From contig CAJJAP010000005.1 of the NCBI GenBank assembly GCA_905182185.1, forward strand, positions 168,154 to 232,153: a stretch of 64,000 bases of DNA. Direction: 5' to 3'. Of the stretch, positions 53,901-61,908 are shown piece after piece; position 1 is the first letter of the stretch, and each line of letters opens with the position of its first letter. This DNA comes from an uncultured Candidatus Poseidoniales archaeon. GTDB lineage: Archaea > Thermoplasmatota > Poseidoniia > Poseidoniales > Poseidoniaceae. Position numbers and translations under genes: made by a program. The notes beneath the pieces are model-generated. The model had not been told where the DNA came from and did no database searches. It saw nothing but the letters and a program-made list of their open reading frames with translations.

Positions 53901-53940
53901 AATTTGCCCGGACGGAACTTGCGTGTTTCCCGGTACGAGC
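53901..53940 (+). repeat. Interspersed repeat, right part
   Basis: aatttgcccggacggaactt, gcgtgtttcc and cggtacgagc match the long-form core at 48404-48438 and 58890-58925 with a few changes. It lies between the CD36-like gene and the HxlR-type regulator. Confidence 0.7.
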
Positions 53941-53950
53941 TTCCATTTTT

Positions 53951-54256
53951 TCAAATGGGTAGGTGGCTGTGTTCATCGACCCAATCGAAAAGTGTCTGCA
54001 AAATTGGGCTGAGAGATTTTGCATCTTCAGTAATTGAATATTCAAACGCATGTTCAGAGTTTGCTTGTTGTGTTCGAGAAACAAGGCCATGTCGTTCAAG
54101 TTCGTTCAACCGTCGAGCAACGGTGGTCGAAGATGAATCAACTAGATTTCTTCAACTCCGAAAATCGTGCTGGATTCTTTTTCTGTCTAAAACCATCAAT
54201 ATGTGCAATGACTTTGATTTGGTCAAGAGCGAAAGCAATTCATCTACTCTGGCCAT
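53951..54256 (-). pseudogene. HxlR-type winged-helix regulator (two frame breaks)
   Basis: Read across frames on the minus strand, the protein is about 100 residues: MARVDELLSLLTKSKSLHIL, then NPARFSELKKS, then TTVARRLNELERHGLVSRTQ, then EYSITEDAKSLSPILQTLFD and an end WVDEHSHLPI. The blocks fit HxlR/MarR-like regulators (recognition helix TTVARRLNELE and wing). Two single-base changes, near 54170 and 54135, break the frame. No repressor is made if these are real. It diverges from the large TSP3 gene, and a palindrome lies between them. Confidence 0.65.
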
Positions 54257-54317
54257 AGGTAGGGTTGCATTTTTGTTCCATATTTTCTACTCTTGGTCGG
54301 CTGTATTTGTTTTTTCC

Positions 54318-54335
54318 TGTAACAAAACTGTTACA
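54318..54335. promoter_or_regulatory. Palindromic operator-like site
   Basis: TGTAACA-AAAC-TGTTACA is a perfect 7-base inverted repeat located between the HxlR-like gene and the TSP3 gene. It sits nine bases before the TATA element of the latter. Position and symmetry fit a dimeric winged-helix repressor site. Confidence 0.55.
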
Positions 54336-54343
54336 AAGTAAAG

Positions 54344-54349
54344 TTATAT
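54344..54349 (+). promoter_or_regulatory. TATA box for the TSP3 surface gene
   Basis: TTATAT stands 24-29 bases before GTG 54373, preceded by a purine-rich, BRE-like stretch. The message probably starts at the codon (leaderless). Confidence 0.45.
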
Positions 54350-54372
54350 GAGTCCACTCTTACCGAGTAATT

Positions 54373-57300
54373 GTGCGGAGTAAAGCGTTTCTTCTTGTGT
54401 TGATGCTTTGTCTCAGTGCGTCGACGAGGATTTTGTTGGATTTCAGTGATGAATCGACTCTTTCAGTCGTCGATGACATTTTACAGAGTGATTCAAAATC
54501 CTCCACTGATACATCCAGCTGGGTTGTATCTCCATCGAATGGCTGGACTACTGGGGGCGAGGAATTGACCATCACAGGAAGTGGCTTTACCGATCTCGCC
54601 TTTTCCAACACAACAGACGATGGAATCAACCACCAATGGGTGGAGTCGACCATCGATTACACCGTTGAAGCCGGTCGATGGAATGCAATCGCCATGGATT
54701 CAAGCGGCTGACATCCACGTGGTCCATATCAGCGGTGGAAATTACCAGATCAGGCACAGCATCCATGACGGAACATCCTGGAATTCCGTAAAAATCAAAG
54801 ATTGTGGACAAACGTATTGCTGGGATGTTCACATGGTCATTGATGATAACGATGACCTTCACGCGGCGTACACAACATACACCAACTGGGCTGAAAGGCT
54901 TGTTTACATGCACTATGACGGAACTAACTGGACGAGCGAAGAAGTCTCTTCAAACGCAAATTTCGGACCAGTCGGTATCGCTGTCGATTCGAATAATCAT
55001 CCACATATTTCCTATGCTGTCGAGTGGAGAATCAATGCGGTGATGGACTACGCCTTGCCTCATACAGTGGGTCCAGTTGGACACACGACAACGTTGATAG
55101 TGGGGACAACCGTGGTTGTGATTCAGCCATAGTGATTGATGAGAACGATGACATTTACATCGCCTATCAAGACCGTGACACCTCGAAATTGAAAATAGCA
55201 ACGGACAAAAGCGGTTCATGGGATGCATACATCCGTTGACACAGGAACTTCCCCGAGCTATTTGTATCCTGGATACATGACATCGATGGCCATGGATCAA
55301 CAAGGGCAATTTCATATCGCTCACTTTGATGAAAAAGAGGATGATTTACGGTACTCAACGGGCGTTCCCAACGGCCTATGGACGACCACCATTGTCGATT
55401 CAGCAGGACATACTGGACGCGACCCTTCAATCGCAGTGGATATGGGAGGTTTTCCTCACATCGTTTACCAAACATGGTGCTGGAATGAATTTGAAGTATG
55501 CAACAATCAACCCATCAACCTCCAACTGGGATCGTGAGTACAATGGCAACTAATGGCGACGTTGGCACCGGAAATTCTCTTTTAATCGATCCAAGCGGCG
55601 TGATGCATGTTCCCTTCAGCGATGAGACGAATGACGTTCTTGAAGTACGCTACGAAATCAACCGGCTTGATTCAAACGAAGGAAATAACCGTTCAATTCG
55701 GTGAACATGGCTCTGTGACCGGAACAGTGGTCAACGACACGACGATTGTCGTGACAACGCCAATGGCTGGTGCAAACCGCAGGTACAGTCGATACCTCAC
55801 TCTTTGGGACAAGGACGATGTGAGCCACACAACAGGCGCATCATTCACGTTTATTTCACCAGATGACCTTGACAGCGACGGTGTGCTCAATGCCGATGAT
55901 GACTGCCCTGAAATTGCAGGTCAATCTACTTCTGGCGAAGTCGGCTGCCCAGACGGCGATGGTGACGGGTTCAGCGATTCAACCGATGCCTTCTCCTATG
56001 GATGCCTCCGAATGGGGCGATGCTGATGGGATGGAACTGGCGACAACGCCGATGCGTTCCCGAACGATGCCAGTGAAACACTTGATTCAGACGCAGATGG
56101 AGTTGGTGACAACAGCGATGCCTTCCCTAGTGATTCCAATGAAACGCTTGACTCAGACGGTGATGGAGTCGGTGACTACGCTGACGCCTTCCCTCAAGAC
56201 GCCAACGAGACGATTGATTCTGACGGTGATGGTGTTGGCGATAACGCCGATGCGTTTCCAAACGATGGCAACGAAACGATGGATACCGATGGCGATGGAG
56301 TCGGCGATAACAGCGACCCGAACCCCACACAACACAGCGATGATGACAGCGATGGTGATTCAATAGCCAACATCGATGATGCCTTCCCGAATGATGCAAC
56401 GCAATGGCTCGATGCTGACGGCGATGGTTATGGTGACAACGCATCGGGTAACAATCCAGATGCTTTCGTGAATCACTCCACACAATGGTTCGATGCCGAT
56501 GGTGACGGCTACGGTGACAATTGGGGCGATGCATCATGGAACTCAACTCGGCTGTTCGTTTGGCCGGGGGAATTTGTCGATGGAGCGGTCCTCGCAGATC
56601 ATTGCCCAACTGAAGTCTGGCAACTCCACTGTCGACGGTTACTTCGGTTGCCTCGACATCGATGGGGACGGCATCGCTGACATCTACGATGAGGATGTTG
56701 GAAATAATTCAGGGACCCCTTCCAACGAAACAAATCAAACAGGGCCAGTGGATTCTGATAACGACGGGGTCGATGACCTGTACGACATTTGCCCTGAAAC
56801 GGTGGCCTTCGGCATTGTCGATATTGATGGATGCCTGATCGATGAAGATGGCGATGGCGTTGATGACTTCAAAGACGATTGCCTTGGAACAACATCCGGG
56901 GCAACCGTTGACGCCAATGGCTGCGCTGTGACCGTTGATGAGCCGAGAAGTTTCTTTGAATCGTTTAGTTCGGGTGAACGAGGTGCGCGTCTGTCCAAAC
57001 GTTTGGTGTTGAGCGCCATCATCGTCGCTCTGTTTGGTTTCCTTCAGACGAACTTGGCTGCTGCATTGCTTCCCGATTCGATTCGTTGGATTCGCGTGCT
57101 TCGCGCTACAGGTCCAAACTCAACAAAGAGGAAATACGGGAATTGGAGTATCTGAAATCCCTTGTTCAAACCTACTATCAAGACCCCGAAGTGTTGCGCG
57201 ATGAACTGTACCAGATTGAAATCGGAATTGACTGCTCGCTACACAAACAGCGAAGATCAAGAAAGTCACCTTAGAGAAAATCAACACCCTCATTGCGGAT

Positions 57301-57519
57301 TTGCTTGCCATGGAGCCATCAGACGTGAGTCGCGTCGCACACAATGATGCGTACTTCGGTCTTGGCGGTGCCATGGACACAGAGCTACGTTCGGAATACA
57401 TGTCGCAAGATGTGCTCATGCGAGAAATGGAAACCGACCTTTCTCACGGTGAGGCTGTCAATGCTGCGCTCAACCTATGCTGGCCATCCTCCAATGGAGA
57501 TGAAAGGGGAACTCAATGA
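54373..57519 (+). pseudogene. IPT/TIG, beta-propeller-like and TSP3-repeat surface protein, heavily frame-broken
   Basis: One gene by content. MRSKAFLLVLMLCLSAS is the signal. Then VVSPSNGWTTGGEELTITGS (IPT/TIG); blades such as DIHVVHISGGNYQIRHSIHD, DDIYIAYQDRDTSKLKIATD and DPSIAVDMGGFPHIVYQT; a second TIG-like strand set; TSP3 Ca-binding repeats (TLDSDGDGVGDYADAF and similar); a hydrophobic helix (LVLSAIIVALFGFLQTNLAA); and a helical cytosolic end with VQTYYQDPEVLRDELYQIE. At least ten changes of frame are needed, some compensating within 50 bases (for example near 55990 and 56030). The region is visibly richer in G+C than its surroundings. Either a decaying gene or poor sequence. Confidence 0.7.
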
Positions 57520-57620
57520 ATCGGACGGGCATGAATACCTCGAGTACCCTACAGGCAGTGGAGCATGGTTTTACCGTGTTCACTCAACCGAAGAGTGGGT
57601 TTCTTGGACTCAATAACGAT

Positions 57621-57795
57621 CGATTTACCATGGTATTTCCAGATAGTTTCCTCGGAACGAAGAACTGTACGGAAGCAATTGGAAATTGTCCGGACGGAAC
57701 TTGCGTTTTTTCCGGTATGACTGACCATAATGGACGGTTCTATAGTTCCGCTTCGAAACATGGCCACTCTGAATTGGAGCCTTCATTACGATAGC
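57621..57795 (+). repeat. Interspersed repeat, long form A plus module B
   Basis: cgatttaccatggtatttcc, agatagtttcctcggaacg, agaactgtacggaagcaa and ttgtccggacggaacttgcg, then ttttttccggtatgac. Module B at 57739-57793 (tatagttccgcttcgaaaca, gaattggagccttcatt) follows. It is the fullest copy in the window. Confidence 0.75.
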
Positions 57796-58068
57796 ATGGG
57801 TTTCTTTACGGTCTGTGTGCAACTCATATCCTTGCTACCGGGGTTGTTTTGGACACAAATGGTGATCTGTTGAGAGCGAGCAACATGCCAACGGAAAATA
57901 GAATCAATGCAGGCTTGGTTGGTATACTTCTGTCACTGAAGAGTGGTCAATAGCATTTCTCAAGAATCATAGATCGGTCTCAACGAGACGAAGCGAGACT
58001 CAATGCCGTTCATGGATTCTAAAAAATAGACCACAACACATATTTATGATACAATTTACAAAAAAAAC
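57796..58068. other. Intergenic stretch without a convincing gene
   Basis: Between the long repeat copy and the next gene only short, unlikely frames occur. Together with the repeat this leaves about 550 bases without a gene. TATA-like tatttatgata at 58038-58048 probably serves the gene at 58069. Confidence 0.45.
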
Positions 58069-58656
58069 ATGGGTGGAAATGCGTTGGCAGCGGACTCCGA
58101 GGGAATCAAAGAAAGTGATTCTCACGGAACTCGACGTACGCTTTACATGGCTCTAGGTTCCACTTTGGCCTTCATCCTGTATTCAGTTCTGGTATTTGCT
58201 CCAGCTGGTGAATGTTTCAATGTGGTTGATGGATCAAATTCGCTTGGGCTTACATTCAGCTACACATTGCAGATGGTCCAGGAGTTTTTTGAATCAAGGA
58301 GTACAAGTCAACTTGATTGCTACAGTGAATTCTTACTGATTTGGGATGTGATTTTTGCAATCATCTATACTTCAATGTATAGTTTTTGGATTCTGTACTT
58401 CTTCCAAAACCGACGGATTTTATTGGTGGTACCACTCCTTGGTATGGTTGCCGATTGGGCCGAAAACATGACTGAAATCTTGATGATCAACAGCTATGTG
58501 GATTCAAATATAATTTCTGAAACACTTGTTTCAGTAGGTTCTGGACTGAACATGATGAAATGGGTCATGTCCACTCTCACATACTTGATTCTCTTTGCAG
58601 GAATTGCTAACAAGATTAAATCAGTTATGAGTCCATCAAAAATCAAAGAAGATTAG
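58069..58656 (+). CDS. Four-helix membrane protein of unknown function
   Basis: 195 residues: a short polar head; helix 1 (LYMALGSTLAFILYSVLVFA); helix 2 (FLLIWDVIFAIIYTSMYSFW); a third helix with VPLLGMVADWAENMTEILMI; and a last helix near the end. The acidic motif ADWAEN inside a helix recurs in uncharacterised membrane proteins that I recall but cannot name. ATG 58069 is used. It stands alone between repeat copies. Confidence 0.65.
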   Translation: MGGNALAADSEGIKESDSHGTRRTLYMALGSTLAFILYSVLVFAPAGECFNVVDGSNSLGLTFSYTLQMVQEFFESRSTSQLDCYSEFLLIWDVIFAIIYTSMYSFWILYFFQNRRILLVVPLLGMVADWAENMTEILMINSYVDSNIISETLVSVGSGLNMMKWVMSTLTYLILFAGIANKIKSVMSPSKIKED

Positions 58657-58830
58657 TCATCTCAAAACTAATTAAGTCCCAGAGCCGGGATTGTTGAGCC
58701 CATTCCTCTGCAATCACCACTTGAGTTTGGTATCAAAAAAACGCTGATTTCTTAGTACATTAATTGTATTTCAGATTCCATTGCGCATTAATTTCAAATG
58801 ACACCGTTGAAAGTTGGATTGACAATTATT

Positions 58831-58928
58831 ATAGCATGGTATTTCCAGATAGTTTCCTGGAACGAAGAACTGTACGGAAGCAATTGGAATTGTCCGGACG
58901 GAACTTGCGAGATTCCCGGTACGAGCAT
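58831..58928 (+). repeat. Interspersed repeat, long form A
   Basis: atagcatggtatttccagat, agtttcctggaacgaagaac, tgtacggaagcaattgg, aattgtccggacggaacttg and cgagattcccggtacgagca. It is nearly identical to the A part of 57621-57720. It ends 26 bases before the stop of the TM2 gene. Confidence 0.78.
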
Positions 58929-58954
58929 CAAATATTTTGGGTTACCTTGTTATC

Positions 58955-59419
58955 TCAGAACCACGGTTTTTGATTATGAACGTATATTTGTTCAAATTCC
59001 TCATCGGATTTGGTGATATAGATAATCCCTTCAATCAATGCTATCAAAGCATTCACCAAAGCAGGTATGATCAATAACCAACCGATTGTTCCGAGAAGCA
59101 ACATTGTGATTCCTTGCTTTTCATATCCCAAGTAAAATTTGTGAATTCCCAACCCACCGAGAAATAGGGCGAGCAAACAAGCAACCAATTTGTCTTTCTC
59201 CTTTTTCGGAACATACATAATATTCGGATTGGTAAGCGGATAAATTTCCTTTGCTTGTTTTTCAAAAGCGTTATCAGAAACAACAAAATCAATTCTCGTT
59301 CCGGTAATTATTTGCGTCATATTACCTTTAACATCCGAGAGGGTGAATGTGTATCTCTCTTGATTATCTGCGGTGATGACCCCGCCACCCTCGTGCATGT
59401 GTATCACAGTACCTTGCAT
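58955..59419 (-). CDS. TM2-domain protein with cold-shock-like N-terminal domain
   Basis: About 154 residues. MQGTVIHMHEGGGVITADNQ with RYTFTLSDVKG and a VDFVV-like strand is an OB-type fold similar to cold-shock-like N-terminal modules of bacterial TM2 proteins. KKEKDKLVACLLALFLGGLG IHKFYLGY then two helices form the TM2 domain, named for its paired helices and seen near envelope regulators. ATG 59419 is chosen; a longer frame to 59509 runs into a repeat copy. The acidic tail DEEFEQIYV is cytosolic. Confidence 0.78.
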   Translation of the reverse strand: MQGTVIHMHEGGGVITADNQERYTFTLSDVKGNMTQIITGTRIDFVVSDNAFEKQAKEIYPLTNPNIMYVPKKEKDKLVACLLALFLGGLGIHKFYLGYEKQGITMLLLGTIGWLLIIPALVNALIALIEGIIYITKSDEEFEQIYVHNQKPWF

Positions 59420-59470
59420 AAAGCGTCTACATTTTGAGACTTTAATATGATTCCCCCACTGATGGAGGAG

Positions 59471-59510
59471 CGATTTACCATGGTATTTGCAGAGAGTATC
59501 CCGGTGCAAG
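59471..59510 (+). repeat. Interspersed repeat, degenerate short form
   Basis: cgatttaccatggtatttgc leads to agagagtatcccggtgcaag. It matches the short form at 50919 but with the core altered. It lies upstream of the TM2 gene. Confidence 0.6.
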
Positions 59511-59619
59511 GGGTAGCCTTAGCAGCGACCCACTGCAAGCCCATCGCATTCTCATATGATTGCTAAGGGTAATCGGATAACCCCTTCGTATTTTACTCAG
59601 AAATGGGATTGAATATTGA

Positions 59620-59679
59620 CTCAATGGTTGCAGCTGTTAAACCTCACTGTGGAAATATAATCCTTGTGAGTCTGAAGAG
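59620..59679. repeat. 60-base direct repeat, left copy
   Basis: ctcaatggttgcagctgtta to ttgtgagtctgaagag is repeated exactly at 61637-61696. The two copies bracket the ELW lipoprotein gene 59798-61628. The 378 bases between the TM2 gene and this ELW gene hold only this repeat and the short repeat at 59471. Confidence 0.85.
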
Positions 59680-59797
59680 ACCAATTGCTCTTCTTGGTGC
59701 CATATATATTCGCCGTGATGAGTGATCTTGGCTACTAAGTCGAAAGAAAACTATATCTTATTGTGATATAAATCTACACTGAACCCTTGTGAGTTTA

Positions 59798-61628
59798 TCA
59801 GGCATATGTGATAGTGGTTTGTTGAGTATACTTCCATAATTCTAGTCCGTTGGTTCCGTCGTCGGCACTGAAATAGAGTTCATTATTGAACACGGTTAGA
59901 CCAGAGGACTCACTGCTACCACAGCAAGGCCCAGCAACCATACTTGGAGCATTAGTTCCATCATACTTCCACAATTCCTTTCCGTAAGTTACGTCGTTGA
60001 CTCTGAAATAGAGTTCATTATTGAACACGGTTAGATAAGAGGGATTACTGTCGCCACTTCCAGGATTGATATTAGCAACCATACTTGGAGCATTAGTTCC
60101 ATCATACTTCCATAATTCTAACTCCGTTAGTTCCGTCGTTGGCTCTGGAAATAGAGTTCATTATTGAACACGGTTAGATCCAAGAGGGATCACTGCCGCC
60201 ACTTCCAGGATTGATATTAGCAACCATACTTGGAGCATTAGTTCCATCATACTTCCATAATTCTCCTCCGTTAGTTGCGTCGTAGGCTCTGAAATAGAGT
60301 TCATTATTGAACACGGTTAGATCAGAGGGATAACTGTTGCCACTTCCAGGATTGATATTAGCAACCATACTTGGAGCATTAGTTCCATCATACTTCCATA
60401 ATTCAACTCCGTTAGTTCCGTCGTCGGCTCTGAAATAGAGTTCATTATTGAACACGGTTAGATAAGAGGGATTACTGTCGCCACTTCCAGGATTGATATT
60501 AGCAACCATACTTGGAGCATTAGTTCCATCATACTTCCATAATTCTCCTCCGTTAGTTCCGTCGTCGGCTCTGAAATAGAGTTCATTATTGAACACGGTT
60601 AGATAAGAGGGATTACTGTCGCCACTTCCAGGATTGATATTAGCAACCATACTTGGAGCATTAGTTCCATCATACTTCCATAATTCTCCTCCGTTAGTTC
60701 CGTCGTCGGCTCTGAAATAGAGTTCATTATTGAACACGGTTAGATCAGAGGGATTACTGTCGCCACTTCCAGGATTGATATTAGCAACCATACTTGGAGC
60801 ATTAGTTCCATCATACTTCCATAATTCATCTCCGTTAGTTCCGTCGTCGGCTCTGAAATAGAGTTCATTATTGAACACGGTTAGATAAGAGGGATTACTG
60901 TCGCCACTTCCAGGATTGATATCTATGCGCAACATTGTCGATTTTGTGCAAAAGGTGGTAGAATAATCCACTTCACCAGATTCCAGTTGCCCATTTGCTG
61001 CAGTTCCGCCACCATCGCCATTATCAAGTCCATGAGCAATTACGCTACCGCCAATATCGCAATTCATGTAAGTTGGAGGTGTTGAATAACTGGTAAGCAT
61101 AGTTGTGGCTGATGAGCCGCCATCACAGATATATTGAGTAGAATCTACTTCACTTGATTGAAGTACACCATCACTATTATCATCGGTCCCAGCCATAATT
61201 TTGACTCCACCATTTGCGCAGTTATTTCCAGCAGGTTCAGTTGAAGTTTCGATCAATACGTTATTTCCATCAGTTCCGTCGTTTCCATCAGGTCCAGCAG
61301 ATCCTTGTGCTCCATCAGCACCATCGTTTCCGTTGTTTCCATCAGTACCATCAGTTCCGTTTTGGCCATCAGCTCCTTGGATAGCAATTACTTCCCAGCC
61401 TGCAGTTTTACAGACTTGGAATTGACCATCAGCTTCAACATAATACAGTCTACCATTTGTATCTTCATTACAAGTAGGCAGGTCTGCTACAGTAGCAGCG
61501 AAATGTACGTTCCAGTCACTTAGTTCCCCGTCAGGAGTATCAGATGAATCTTCATCATTATCGATACATCCAGCAAGAGGCATAGTAATCATCAGCAGGC
61601 AAAAAAGTAGAGCAATGGGTCTCTTCAT
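59798..61628 (-). CDS. ELWxxDG-repeat lipoprotein, second paralog (frame break near the end)
   Basis: About 605 codons in all; the first 484 are in one frame. MKRPIALLFCLLMITMPLAGC is a lipoprotein signal with lipobox LAGC. Then LSDWNVHFAATVADLPTC (the same domain as in the 16-18 kb paralog), a short collagen-like stalk (GADGQNGTDGTDGNNG), two Cys domains and eight 47-residue units with NELYFRADDGTNGGELWKYDG. The last two units are reached only after indels near 60180, 60149 and 60126; the end is ELWKYTQQTTITYA, which parallels the other paralog. ELW repeats probably fold as propeller blades. Surface-tethered protein of unknown ligand. Confidence 0.85.
59830..60925 (-). repeat. Eight tandem 141-base ELW units
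   Basis: The anchor cattattgaa occurs at 59881, 60016, 60159, 60302, 60443, 60584, 60725 and 60866. Five units keep 141-base spacing; two are 143 and one 135. Central units are nearly identical. Confidence 0.85.
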
Positions 61629-61636
61629 AACTGAGG

Positions 61637-61696
61637 CTCAATGGTTGCAGCTGTTAAACCTCACTGTGGAAATATAATCCTTGTGAGTCTGAAGAG
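61637..61696. repeat. 60-base direct repeat, right copy (promoter region of the ELW gene)
   Basis: Exact copy of 59620-59679. Read on the minus strand it contains GGATTATATTTCC, a TATA-like element about 45 bases before the ELW start, so it doubles as the leader and promoter of that gene. Confidence 0.82.
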
Positions 61697-61908
61697 TAAG
61701 ATTATCAAGTTTTAATTTATTGATGAAGCCGAATTTCTATAATTACTAATTCCTCATTGATATTAGAACTGTGTTTGGATTGAGCTTCCAAGTGGGTTGA
61801 TCAGAGGTTGCATCGGTACCGTTGTGCTCGCCCGCATGTTCAAGGGGACCCCATGAATTTATTCTTTAAAATAGTTCAATTTAAGAGAAGGTACGAGAAG
61901 CACAGGAT

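Noticed and set aside
53889..54341. 150-codon plus frame
   Set aside because: It begins in a repeat copy and is antisense to the reconstructed HxlR-type regulator, which has clear family motifs.
39751..59510. Integron attC sites as explanation for the repeats
   Set aside because: I looked for RYYYAAC and GTTRRRY core sites in the copies and did not find them in the right arrangement; no integrase gene is in the window.
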